Source of the DNA: Bradyrhizobium sp. CCBAU 53340
GTDB taxonomy: Bacteria; Pseudomonadota; Alphaproteobacteria; Rhizobiales; Xanthobacteraceae
Direction: 5' to 3'
Assembly (NCBI RefSeq): GCF_015291645.1
Contig: NZ_CP030055.1
Span: 3,038,001-3,102,000, forward strand
DNA length: 64,000 bases
In this document: in pieces, positions 27,463 through 36,221 of the stretch
How the letters are laid out: the number at the start of each line of letters is the position of its first letter
Position numbering within the stretch: the first letter of the stretch is position 1
The notes under the pieces: generated by a model
Seen by the model: the letters and a program-made list of their open reading frames with translations, nothing else
Database searches by the model: none
What the model was told of the DNA's origin: nothing
Made by a program: the position numbers and the translations under genes

Positions 27463-28912
27463 AGAACGGATAGTGTCGTTCGCTTGTCTGAATGGTCATC
27501 CAGCGGGTGTCCGTGAATTCCGCAATTCCAGACTTGCCGCCAAACCGCCCGTATCCGCTGTCCTTGACCCCACCGAACGGCATCTGGGCCTCGTCGTGTA
27601 CGGTGGGACCATTGATGTGGCAGATGCCGGATTGGATGCGCGAGGCGACGCGCATGCCTCGCGACGTATCCCTGGTGAACACGGCAGACGACAAGCCGTA
27701 GGCATTGTCGTTTGCGCAGGCGATCGCTGCGTCCTCGCCCTTGACCCGAACGATGGGCTTGATCGGTCCGAAGGACTCCTCGCTGTAGATCTTCATATTC
27801 GATGTGACACCGTCGATCAGTGTGGCCGGCATCAGTGTGGATTCAGCCTTTCCACCGCAAAGCAGTTTCGCGCCTTTCGCGAGTGCGTCATCGATGAGGT
27901 CGTTGCAGCGCTTGACGGTGGTCATGTCGACGACGGAGCCGAGGACGACGGGGCCCTTTCGCGGGTCGCCAAGCGGCAGATTGGATGCCTTGTCGGCAAG
28001 GCGACGCACGAATTCGTTGGCGATGGCCTCGTCAACAATGATCCGCTCGGTCGACATGCAGATCTGTCCCGAGTTGGCAAAGGCACCAAACGTGGCTGCG
28101 TTCACGGCGGCGCCGATGTCGGCATCATCAAGAACAACGAGTGGCGCCTTGCCTCCGAGTTCGAGGACGGCCGGCTTGAGATACTTGGCGCAAGTGGCAG
28201 CGATGATCTTTCCGACGCGGGTCGATCCTGTGAAATTGACCCGGCGGACGGCGGGATGCGCGATCATCGCTTCGACGACAGGTCCTGCGTCCGACGGAGC
28301 GTTGGTGACGTAGTTGACGACGCCCTTGGGAAAGCCGGCTTCCTTGAACGCCTCGACGATCAGCCCGTGGGTTGCGGGGCACAGCTCCGATCCCTTCAAA
28401 ACGACGGTGTTTCCGCAAGCCAGCGGAAGCGCGATCGCTCGCACGCCGAGGATCACAGGCGCATTCCAGGGCGCCATGCCCAGGACCACCCCGGCTGGTT
28501 GCCGCACTGCCATTGCAAGGCTGCCGGGTACGTCGGAGGGAATGATCTCGCCGCTGATCTGCGTCGTCATCGCGGCGGCTTCGAGCAGCATGCCGGCCGC
28601 GAGATGGACGTTGAACCCGGCCCAGATCCCCGAGCCGCCGGTTTCGGCAGCGATCGAGGCGGCGAATGACGGGGCCTTCGCTTCCAGCGCATGCGCGGCT
28701 CGGGTCAGAAGGGCGCGACGTTCCGAGGGGCCCGTTGCAGACCAACTCGGGAAGGCTGCGGCTGCAGCTTCCACGGCCGCAATCGCATCCTGCGGTGTCG
28801 CTGCTGGCGCTCGCGTTGCAATCTGGCCATCGAGCGGATTGAGGCGCTCGAACGTGGCGTTACCGGTGGCAGCTCGCTGTTCGCCGCCGATCAACATCGA
28901 AATCGTATTCAT
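27461..28912 (-). CDS. Aryl-aldehyde (benzaldehyde) dehydrogenase, NAD(P)-dependent
   Basis: 483 residues, full-length aldehyde dehydrogenase. Motifs: APWNAPVIL (catalytic Asn), FTGSTRVGK (NAD), the general base Glu in VLELGGKAPLVVLD and the nucleophile Cys in FANSGQICMSTERI. It is closest in feel to the salicylaldehyde/vanillin/benzaldehyde dehydrogenase branch (HINGPTVHDEAQMPFGGVKD near the end). It lies 44 bases after the benzoylformate decarboxylase gene, so it should oxidise the (4-hydroxy)benzaldehyde made by that enzyme to (4-hydroxy)benzoate. The role equals MdlD, although the sequence branch may differ. Confidence 0.9.
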   Translation of the reverse strand: MNTISMLIGGEQRAATGNATFERLNPLDGQIATRAPAATPQDAIAAVEAAAAAFPSWSATGPSERRALLTRAAHALEAKAPSFAASIAAETGGSGIWAGFNVHLAAGMLLEAAAMTTQISGEIIPSDVPGSLAMAVRQPAGVVLGMAPWNAPVILGVRAIALPLACGNTVVLKGSELCPATHGLIVEAFKEAGFPKGVVNYVTNAPSDAGPVVEAMIAHPAVRRVNFTGSTRVGKIIAATCAKYLKPAVLELGGKAPLVVLDDADIGAAVNAATFGAFANSGQICMSTERIIVDEAIANEFVRRLADKASNLPLGDPRKGPVVLGSVVDMTTVKRCNDLIDDALAKGAKLLCGGKAESTLMPATLIDGVTSNMKIYSEESFGPIKPIVRVKGEDAAIACANDNAYGLSSAVFTRDTSRGMRVASRIQSGICHINGPTVHDEAQMPFGGVKDSGYGRFGGKSGIAEFTDTRWMTIQTSERHYPF

Positions 28913-28956
28913 CTCTACTCCCTGGGTTCTGTTTTATCTGTACAAGTCGGCTCTGC

Positions 28957-30597
28957 TTATCGGTGCAGGTCTCTGTCCTCGACCTCGACTTCGATCAGTG
29001 TCGGTCGCCCGGACGAAAATGCCTTGGCCAAAGCGTCATGGAGGCCCTTGGCATTCTCGACATGAATTGCGGAGCAGCCCAGGCCCCTCGCGATCGAGAC
29101 GAAATCGAGGCCGGGGAGATCGGTGCCTTGGACGTGCTCTTGCGAGCCGAAGCCGAACACAGGTGCGAAGTCCTGTAGCGCGGCGTAGCGCCCGTTCTTG
29201 AGGATGACGAAGGTGACAGGCAGAACAAGTTGTGCGGCGCTCCAGATGGCCTGGATCGAGTAGAGGCTTGAGCCATCGCCCATCAGAGCAATCACACGGC
29301 GGCCGGGCTTGCCGAGGGCCACGCCGACAGCCGCCGGCATGCCGTAACCGAGGCCGCCGCTGTCCATGGTGTAGAAGGCTTCGCTCTGCGTGATGGGCAA
29401 GTGCGCCTGCATCACTGGCCTGGCGCCCGGCGCTTCCTCGACGATGATCCCGGCGGTGGGCTTCATGTCAGCAATGGTTTGCATCACGAAGGCCGTTGAG
29501 AGCGGCGCCGTCGGCTCCACTCGCCGCGCGATGGTGCGAGCAGGAGGAGTGGAGCGTGTCGGCGGCGTCGCACGTGCTAGAAGATCCAGGAGGCCGAGCC
29601 GCACGCTGCCGATCGCGGCCATTCCGTCCGGCGTCCATGCCGCGGTCTGGGGATCGTCGGTCAGCTGGAAGAGCTCGGCTCCGTCAGGCAGATGCGGACC
29701 AAATCCCTCGACATGATACGAGAACGCCGGCGCGCCGATCGCGAAGACGAGATCGTGTCCCTCGAGCAGGTGGACGATCTTCTCGCGGATTGCCGGCAGG
29801 AATCCCGCGAACAGTCGGTGGTCCTCGGGGAAGCTGCAGCGGCCGGACATCGGCGCAGTGAAGACTCGCGCATTGTGCGCTTCGGCGAGCTGCCGGACCT
29901 CGTTGAAGGCCCCGTCGCGATCAACAGCCGCTCCGACGACGAAAGCCGGCCGCTTCGAACGATCGAGGGCACTTCCGATCTGGTCGAGAATGGCTGGATC
30001 GGGGCGGACCTGCTGGCTGACCGTGCGTGGCGGCAGATACTCGGCGGGACGATCCCAGTCGTCCACGGGCACCGAGACCAGGACGGGCCCGCAAGGTTGC
30101 GTCATCGCGATGTAGTAGGCCCGCGCAATGGCATGCGGCACGTCCTCGGCACGTGCCGGTTCGATGCTCCATTTCACATAGGGCTTCGGAAGCTCGGTGG
30201 CCTCGCGGGAGGCGAGAAACGGATCGAAAGGCAGGATAGAGCGGGCCTGCTGGCCGGCCGTGATGACGAGAGGCGTCCGGTTCTTGAACGCGGTGAAGAT
30301 GTTGCCCATGGCGTTGCCGACGCCGGCCGCCGAATGCAGGTTGACGAAGGCGGCGTTGCGCGTTGCCTGCGCAAAGCCGTCGGCCATGCCGACCACAACG
30401 GCCTCCTGAAGTCCGAGAACGTAGCGGAAATCGTCGGGGAAGTGCCGGAACAACGGCAATTCCGTCGATCCTGGGTTGGCGAAGACGGACGTCATGTTGA
30501 GACGACGCAGCAGATCGACGACGACATCGCGCACAGTCGGCGCGGTCACGCGTCTTTGCTCGAACGTATCCGTCCCTGTGGCCATATCCGTTCCCAT
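28957..30597 (-). CDS. mdlC: Benzoylformate decarboxylase, ThDP-dependent
   Basis: 546 residues from ATG 30597. ATG 30585 is also possible. Active-site residues of the P. putida enzyme are all placed: Ser 44 in NPGSTELP, Glu 65 in LQEAVVVG, His 88 in LHSAAGVGNAMG and His 260 in FPEDHRLFAG. These histidines separate it from acetolactate synthase and from oxalyl-CoA decarboxylase. The ThDP/Mg motif is GDGSSLYSIQAIWS...LKNGRY. It converts benzoylformate (phenylglyoxylate) to benzaldehyde and CO2. It is first in the operon mdlC - aldehyde dehydrogenase - 49-residue gene - MFS - pobA, and divergent from a LysR gene. Confidence 0.92.
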   Translation of the reverse strand: MGTDMATGTDTFEQRRVTAPTVRDVVVDLLRRLNMTSVFANPGSTELPLFRHFPDDFRYVLGLQEAVVVGMADGFAQATRNAAFVNLHSAAGVGNAMGNIFTAFKNRTPLVITAGQQARSILPFDPFLASREATELPKPYVKWSIEPARAEDVPHAIARAYYIAMTQPCGPVLVSVPVDDWDRPAEYLPPRTVSQQVRPDPAILDQIGSALDRSKRPAFVVGAAVDRDGAFNEVRQLAEAHNARVFTAPMSGRCSFPEDHRLFAGFLPAIREKIVHLLEGHDLVFAIGAPAFSYHVEGFGPHLPDGAELFQLTDDPQTAAWTPDGMAAIGSVRLGLLDLLARATPPTRSTPPARTIARRVEPTAPLSTAFVMQTIADMKPTAGIIVEEAPGARPVMQAHLPITQSEAFYTMDSGGLGYGMPAAVGVALGKPGRRVIALMGDGSSLYSIQAIWSAAQLVLPVTFVILKNGRYAALQDFAPVFGFGSQEHVQGTDLPGLDFVSIARGLGCSAIHVENAKGLHDALAKAFSSGRPTLIEVEVEDRDLHR

Positions 30598-30682
30598 CCC
30601 GGTCTTTTTGTCGTTCGGACACTAGGGGAGGGACGCCGTTGCAAAGAATTGAAAAAAAGGGGAAAAGCCATTACACTTGGTT

Positions 30683-31600
30683 ATGGCCCTGAGCATCGAA
30701 CAGCTGACGACCTTCACCACGATCGTCAAGGCGGGGAGTCTTGGCCGGGCGGCTGTCCTGTTGAACATGACACAGCCCGCGCTGAGCCGGGCAATCAAAC
30801 GGCTGGAGCAGCAACTTGGCGCCGAACTGTTCGAGCGCCACTCCAAAGGCATGCAACTGACAGATATCGGAAGGGCCTTCTTACCGCACGCGACGTCGCT
30901 GCATGTCGAGGCCACGCAAGCGCTGGAGGAAATTCAGGCGCTACGCGGAGCGGCGAAGGGGACCGTTCGAGTAGGGGCGGTGGCGAGCATCGCGAGTTCG
31001 ATCCTGCCGCCCGCGATCAAGCGCACCTTGACCAAATGGCCCGGACTTCATTTCGAAGTATTTGAAGGCGTCTGGGACTTGTTGGCAGCGAGTTTGTCGA
31101 AGCACGAGATCGATCTTGCCTTGGGCGCGGAAGCGCCGGACACGGACGAAATCGTTGCAATCCGTGATTGCTGCTGGGAGGACACGAGCCACGTGATCGT
31201 TTCGTCCGGGCACCCTCTCAGGCGTCGTCGAAAATTGACGCTCGCCGATACGCTTCACGAGAAATGGACGATCCCGCCACCCGGCACCGGACCGCATCAG
31301 CACGTCGAGCGTGTGTTCGCCGAGCAAGGCCTCGGCATGCCAGATGTGATCGTCAGAACACGCTCGATCACGGTGCTCAAGAGCCTTGTCGTCGATTCCG
31401 GGTTTCTCAGCTGGATGGCGGAGCCGATGTTCGAGCCGGAGCGGCGCGCCGGTCTCATTGCTCCCCTTTCGATCGCCGGGGTCGATGGGAGGCGAAGGCT
31501 GGTGGCGTTTCGCCGCCGCCGGGGTCTCCTGGCCGTTCCGGCAGTGAAGCTGCTGGACGAGTTGAGACGGCTGACGTCGGCGGGAAGCCGCAAACGCTGA
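30683..31600 (+). CDS. LysR-family regulator, divergent from mdlC
   Basis: 305 residues from ATG 30683. A TTG two codons earlier is closer to the GGGGAAAAG site and may be used. The N-terminal helix-turn-helix (SLGRAAVLLNMTQPALSRAI, KRLEQQLGAELFERH) is classical, with the effector domain from residue ~90. The gap to mdlC is only 85 bases and contains TTGCAAAGAATTGAA (30639-30653), a possible LysR box. The likely inducer is a pathway intermediate such as benzoylformate or mandelate, an inference from position. Confidence 0.9.
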   Translation: MALSIEQLTTFTTIVKAGSLGRAAVLLNMTQPALSRAIKRLEQQLGAELFERHSKGMQLTDIGRAFLPHATSLHVEATQALEEIQALRGAAKGTVRVGAVASIASSILPPAIKRTLTKWPGLHFEVFEGVWDLLAASLSKHEIDLALGAEAPDTDEIVAIRDCCWEDTSHVIVSSGHPLRRRRKLTLADTLHEKWTIPPPGTGPHQHVERVFAEQGLGMPDVIVRTRSITVLKSLVVDSGFLSWMAEPMFEPERRAGLIAPLSIAGVDGRRRLVAFRRRRGLLAVPAVKLLDELRRLTSAGSRKR

Positions 31601-31839
31601 CCGCAAGTTCGGCCATGGGGATGCTTGAGTACACCCCGAACTAGTTACGACAACAGCCAAAGAGGCTTGGGTGCAACGGTTTAGATGCCTGTCCTGTTGT
31701 TGGAAGGCGGGTAGCTTCGAGCTTGGAGTGCACGCCGGGTCAGGTGGGCTGTCCTGAATAAACCCCCTTTATCGGTGCCACCGCCTCCGCCTATGATGGC
31801 AAGAAAATTGCTTCGGTCGGCGGGAGGAGGGAAAGATCG

Positions 31840-32568
31840 ATGAACCGCGTCCGCGACATTGTTTCGCAAGACCTGAGGCTATTCGGTGACATCGTCGTGC
31901 GACTTCAGCGCATGGATCCGAGCGCCGACCTGAGACAGTCGATCCTTCCGGATCTGCTGCGGCTGCTGCGCGCCGACTTCGTCGCATCGTATGTCTGGCG
32001 GTCAGAAAGCGCGAATTTCCAACACGGCGTCTCGCTCAACATGGATCCGCAGAATCTGAAGCGCTACGACGACTGGTTTCAGTTTCGCGATCCCATGACC
32101 GCGCAGCTTCGCCAGCGCCGTCGCGCCTCGTTCGTTGAAGAAGTATTACCTCGCCGCGATATGATCCGTACCGAGTTCTACAACGACTTCCTGGCGCGAG
32201 ATGGCCTGCATCACGGCATCAACATGTATGTCTTCGACGGCGACCGCGATCTCGGTGACTTCCGGATTTGGCGCGCGGCGGGACGCCCGGATTTCGAAAG
32301 TCGCGAGATCGATCTTCTTACCGGTCTCGAGCCATTCCTGCGCGGCGCGATGTTGCGAGGCATGCACAGGTACGAGGACTTGACCGCGCGCGAAAGCGAC
32401 GTCGCGAGCCTGGTCGCGAGGGGCTGCACGGATCGAGATATCTCGCGGTTGCTCAACATCGGCTTTGCGACCGTTCGCACACATATCAACAACGCCATGC
32501 GGAAGCGCTGCTGCGCCAACCGTGCCGAACTTGCAGCCCTGGTGGCACGCGAGAAGCCGATCAGTTGA
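31840..32568 (+). CDS. LuxR-type response regulator with GAF-like sensor domain
   Basis: 242 residues, ATG 31840 after GGGAGGAGGGAAAG. The N-terminal ~165 residues lack both a receiver domain and the acyl-homoserine-lactone residues of true LuxR. They resemble a GAF-type sensor (LADFVASYVWRSE..., DDWFQFRDPMTAQL, NDFLARDGLHHGINMYVFD). The C-terminal HTH is LTARESDVASLVARGCTDRD, ISRLLNIGFATVRTHINNAM. It sits directly before the amidase-transporter operon on the same strand, so I infer it controls amide use. Its ligand is unknown. Confidence 0.85.
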   Translation: MNRVRDIVSQDLRLFGDIVVRLQRMDPSADLRQSILPDLLRLLRADFVASYVWRSESANFQHGVSLNMDPQNLKRYDDWFQFRDPMTAQLRQRRRASFVEEVLPRRDMIRTEFYNDFLARDGLHHGINMYVFDGDRDLGDFRIWRAAGRPDFESREIDLLTGLEPFLRGAMLRGMHRYEDLTARESDVASLVARGCTDRDISRLLNIGFATVRTHINNAMRKRCCANRAELAALVAREKPIS

Positions 32569-32715
32569 ACCGCAGCGGTCCCCGACCGCCTCAGATTGAG
32601 GTCGCGGCGCGCTGATGTTGCAGCGCGGTCGCGTACGCTCCACATTTCTGTTGATACCGCCGCGTGCAGAGGCATCCTATCAATCGCGTCCTGGAAGCAA
32701 TTTCTGGGACTGGCC

Positions 32716-34131
32716 ATGAAAAATCTGCACGAAATGGGCGTGGTGGAAGCCGCTGCCGCGATCCGCTCGGGCGAGATCACCGCGGAGGCGCTTGCTTCGG
32801 CGCTGCTGGAGCGCGCGAGGACATTCAGCGGGCTGAACGCATTTGTCACGCTCGATGCCGACCAGGTCATGGCGGCGGCTCGGCGGGCCGATCAACAGCG
32901 ACAGGCCGGTCAGGCGCTTGGATCGCTCCATGGCGTGCCGATCGCATTCAAGGACAACATCAATACCGCCGGTCTGCCTACGACGGCCGGCACGCCCGCA
33001 TTGCGCGCGCACCGGCCGAAAGCGGACGCTCCGGTCGTCAAAGCCCTGAAGGATGCCGGCGCGATTGCCTTCGGCAAAGCCGGGATGCACGAGTTGGCGT
33101 TCGGCATAAGCTCGAACAATCAGGCGTTCGGAGCCATTAGGAATCCCTTCGGAGATCGTCACATACCGGGAGGCTCGAGCGGTGGCTCTGGTGCGGCCGT
33201 GGGAGCGCGGCTGGTCCCGGCCAGCATCGGCTCCGACACCGGCGGATCGGTCCGCGTTCCCGCTGCATTCTGCAGCGTGATGGGTTTTCGGCCGACGGTG
33301 TTGCGGTGGCCGCAGGCGGGCATCGTTCCGATCTCGTCAACGCGCGACACTGCGGGGCCCTTGGCGCGACATGCCGCCGACCTCGCAGCCCTCGACGCTG
33401 CTGTCACGGGCGATGCCAGCCCTGTCCCGGTGAAGCGGCTATCGGATCTCCGGATTGGCGTGCCCAGGTCATTCTTCTGGGATGATCTGGAGCAGGAGAC
33501 CGCCAGTATTTGCGAAGCGGCTCTCGACGTGCTCAAGCGCGCAGGCGTCACCTTGATCGAAGTCGATCTGCGCGAGGTTGCCGCACCGAACGAGGCCGTT
33601 TCGTTCACGGTGGCGCTTTATGAAGTCAAACGTGACCTCGATGCGTATCTAAGAGAGGAAGGCATCGCTCCGCGCTTTGCCGAGATCGTCGCAGAGATAG
33701 CCAGCCCCGACGTCAAAGCCGTTCTCGCACCTTTGCTGAACCCCGCATCGGAAGTTCCAGCAGAGGCTTATCGGGAGGCGATGGAAATCCATCGGCCGAA
33801 GCTGATCTCGCTCTATCGCGCATGTTTTGCCGAAAACCAAATCGATGCTGTGGTCTTTCCAACGACACCGCTGCCGCCTCCACTGATTGGCGAAGACGAT
33901 AGCGTAATGCTCAACGGCCGAGCCGTTCCGACCTTTGCAGCCGTCATCCGTAACACTGATCCCGGAAGCAATGCCGGCCTTCCTGGCATTAGCATCCCCG
34001 TCGGCCTGACCTCGGCTGGTCTGCCGGTCGGTCTTGAATTCGACGCTCCCGCCGGTGGAGATCGAGAACTGCTCTCGCTTGCTATCGCGCTGGAGAAGGT
34101 GCTTCCGCCGCCGCCAACGCCAACGCCCTGA
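32716..34131 (+). CDS. Amidase, amidase-signature family (candidate mandelamide hydrolase)
   Basis: 471 residues from ATG 32716. A reading to 32596 has a non-family N-terminus. The Ser-cisSer-Lys triad is complete: Lys 79 in AFKDNINT, Ser 155 in PGGSSGGSGA and nucleophile Ser 178 in GSDTGGSVRVPA. It cleaves amides to acid and ammonia in the cytoplasm. Context decides the proposal of mandelamide (MdlY-like role): it lies on an island that already has nitrilase, mandelate dehydrogenase and benzoylformate decarboxylase. It is 40 bases upstream of a complete ABC importer and probably co-transcribed with it. Confidence 0.88.
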   Translation: MKNLHEMGVVEAAAAIRSGEITAEALASALLERARTFSGLNAFVTLDADQVMAAARRADQQRQAGQALGSLHGVPIAFKDNINTAGLPTTAGTPALRAHRPKADAPVVKALKDAGAIAFGKAGMHELAFGISSNNQAFGAIRNPFGDRHIPGGSSGGSGAAVGARLVPASIGSDTGGSVRVPAAFCSVMGFRPTVLRWPQAGIVPISSTRDTAGPLARHAADLAALDAAVTGDASPVPVKRLSDLRIGVPRSFFWDDLEQETASICEAALDVLKRAGVTLIEVDLREVAAPNEAVSFTVALYEVKRDLDAYLREEGIAPRFAEIVAEIASPDVKAVLAPLLNPASEVPAEAYREAMEIHRPKLISLYRACFAENQIDAVVFPTTPLPPPLIGEDDSVMLNGRAVPTFAAVIRNTDPGSNAGLPGISIPVGLTSAGLPVGLEFDAPAGGDRELLSLAIALEKVLPPPPTPTP

Positions 34132-34171
34132 CCCGATTGCACATATCGTCATGCCATCATTGGAGGGAAAA

Positions 34172-35353
34172 GTGCCTACATCAATCAAGATGACTCGTCG
34201 CGACCTCGTCCGTGCCGCCGGTGCGGCAGCCCTTGCGATAGGTGCGCCCGCGATCATTCGCCCTGCGCGCGCAGCGGACGCGCTCAAGATCGGCGTTCTT
34301 GTCGCCGATTCCGGGCCGGCTGCCTTGTTCGGTCCTGCGCAACGCGCAGCGGCAGAGCTGGGCGCCGCGACCATCAATGCCAAAGGCGGAATTCTCGGAC
34401 GCCAAGTCGAAATCATCTTCGCCGACGCGGGAGCTTCGCCTGCCGAAGTGGCCAAGAGCGCCGTCAAGTTGATGCTGAGCGACAAGGTCGAGATGATCTT
34501 CGGCTCGCACGACAGCGCTGTTCGGCAGGGCGTGGAGAACGTGGTCAAAGGCAAGATCCCGTACGTTTACACGCCTCTGTTCGAGGGGGACGACTGCTCG
34601 TCCAACGTCTACTTTCTCGGCGAAGTGCCCGAGCAGGAGTTGCAGAAGACGCTTCCGAAGATGGTCGAACTCGCCAAAGGCAAGACTTTCTACCTTGTCG
34701 GCAACGACTACGTCTGGCCACGCACGACCAATGACAAGGCGAAGAAATACATCGCTGATCTCGGCGGCACCGTCGTCGCGGAGGATTACTACCCGCTTGG
34801 CGCGCCGAACAAGTTCGAGAACACGGTGACCAAGATCAAGTCTGCAAAGCCTGCCATCGTGCTGCAGACCTTGGTCGGCGGCGACAATGTCAACTTCAAC
34901 CGCACCTTCGCCGACTTCAATCTGTCCGATGATATCCTTCGCCTGTCTTGCCTGCTCGAGGAGAATACGCTGATCGGAATCGGGAAGGATGCCAGCAAGA
35001 ACCTCTACTCGAGCCTCGGCTATTTCGCGGATCTCGATCTTCCGGAAAACAAGGCCTTCATTGGCGAACTGACCAAGAAGTATGGCGACAAGGCGCCGCA
35101 GCAGTGCACCATATCCAAGGGCCTTTACGATGCGTTTGTGTTCGCGGCCGCTGTGACGACCAAGTCGAATTCGCTCGCCGCCAAGGACTTCGCCGCGGCT
35201 GCCGAGGGCGTGCAGTTCAACACCCCGAGCGGGCCGATGACCATGACGCACCGCCACACCTCGAAGAACATCTTCCTGGCTCGTTGCGAGGGAACGAAGT
35301 TCGCTGTGATCGACACCTTTGCGGCCGTCCCGACACAGCAGTCCTGCACCTGA
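34172..35353 (+). CDS. ABC transporter substrate-binding protein (amide/urea-type, family 5)
   Basis: 393 residues from GTG 34172, chosen because TTGGAGGG stands 5-6 bases before it. Twin-arginine signal MTRRDLVRAAGAAALAIG, cleavage near RARAAD. The body is a type I periplasmic fold of the leucine/amide-binding class (KIGVLVADSGPAALFGPAQR, GTVVAEDYYPLGAPNKFENT). The second motif resembles amide- and urea-binding AmiC/UrtA-like proteins rather than LivK. The neighbouring amidase suggests an amide as ligand. Confidence 0.87.
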   Translation: MPTSIKMTRRDLVRAAGAAALAIGAPAIIRPARAADALKIGVLVADSGPAALFGPAQRAAAELGAATINAKGGILGRQVEIIFADAGASPAEVAKSAVKLMLSDKVEMIFGSHDSAVRQGVENVVKGKIPYVYTPLFEGDDCSSNVYFLGEVPEQELQKTLPKMVELAKGKTFYLVGNDYVWPRTTNDKAKKYIADLGGTVVAEDYYPLGAPNKFENTVTKIKSAKPAIVLQTLVGGDNVNFNRTFADFNLSDDILRLSCLLEENTLIGIGKDASKNLYSSLGYFADLDLPENKAFIGELTKKYGDKAPQQCTISKGLYDAFVFAAAVTTKSNSLAAKDFAAAAEGVQFNTPSGPMTMTHRHTSKNIFLARCEGTKFAVIDTFAAVPTQQSCT

Positions 35354-35366
35354 CGAGGTCGATGGT

Positions 35367-36221
35367 ATGGAGGCATTGCTCTTCACGCAGGGGCTCAACG
35401 TCGTGTTCGAATCCCTGATCCTTGCGATGTTGGTCCTCGGCCTCGCCGTCGTGATGGGCTTGTTGAATGTCCTGAACATCGCGCATGGCGAGTTCATCAT
35501 GATAGGCGCGTATGCCGCCTATATGGTGCAAAGGGCAGGGCTTCCATATTTGCTCGCGATACCGGCCGCTGCGCTGGTCTGTGGGGTTATCGGCCTTGTC
35601 GTGGAGCGATGCCTGATAAGGCCGTTGCACTACGAACCATTCGAGACGCTGCTGGCAACCTGGGGGCTGGGACTGCTGCTTCGCAAGTGTGTCGAGCTTG
35701 GGTTCGGCCGGGGCTATCGCAGCGTGGAGATTCCGATCGGCGGCTCAGTGAGCCTCTTTGGTGAGTCCTATCCGGCGTACCGATTGGTGCTGATGGTCGT
35801 CGCCGCATTGGTGCTTGCCTGCCTGTTTGTCTGGTACCGGCGCGCTCCGACCGGAGCTCGAATCCGAGCCATGGTCGGCAATCCCGTGCTCGCGGAGGCC
35901 GTTGGCATCCGAACGCGTGAACTGGCGCGAAACACCTTCATCACGGGCACGGCATTGGCAGGTGTTGCCGGCGTCCTGGTTGCGCCGCTGACGCCGGTCG
36001 AACCATTCATGGGGCTGACCTTCATCGTGAACTCATTCTTCGCGCTGGTCGTCGGCGGAATGGGAACCGTAGCCGGGCTATTCGCTGGCGCGACCATCAT
36101 CGGTGGACTGCAAAGTGTTTTGTCTGCCGCCGTCAGCCCGACCTCGGCCTATCTCGCCATGCTCCTCATCTCCATCCTCTTCCTTTGGCAGCGACCCCGT
36201 GGCTTATTTCCTCGTCCGTAG
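35367..36221 (+). CDS. ABC transporter permease, LivH type
   Basis: 284 residues with eight or so helices and the LivH pattern: VMGLLNVLNIAHGEFIMIGA near the N-terminus and ARIRAMVGNPVLAEAVGIRT as the ATPase-contact loop. It starts 13 bases after the binding-protein stop and overlaps the following fused gene by 23 bases. First membrane half of the first importer of the island. Confidence 0.9.
   Translation: MEALLFTQGLNVVFESLILAMLVLGLAVVMGLLNVLNIAHGEFIMIGAYAAYMVQRAGLPYLLAIPAAALVCGVIGLVVERCLIRPLHYEPFETLLATWGLGLLLRKCVELGFGRGYRSVEIPIGGSVSLFGESYPAYRLVLMVVAALVLACLFVWYRRAPTGARIRAMVGNPVLAEAVGIRTRELARNTFITGTALAGVAGVLVAPLTPVEPFMGLTFIVNSFFALVVGGMGTVAGLFAGATIIGGLQSVLSAAVSPTSAYLAMLLISILFLWQRPRGLFPRP

Noticed and set aside
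28957..30597. Possibility that the ThDP enzyme is acetolactate synthase or oxalyl-CoA decarboxylase
   Set aside because: Both active-site histidines and Ser of benzoylformate decarboxylase are present, and the operon partners are an aryl-aldehyde dehydrogenase and PobA.
32596..32715. N-terminal extension of the amidase
   Set aside because: The 40 extra residues do not fit the amidase fold, which starts shortly before ATG 32716.
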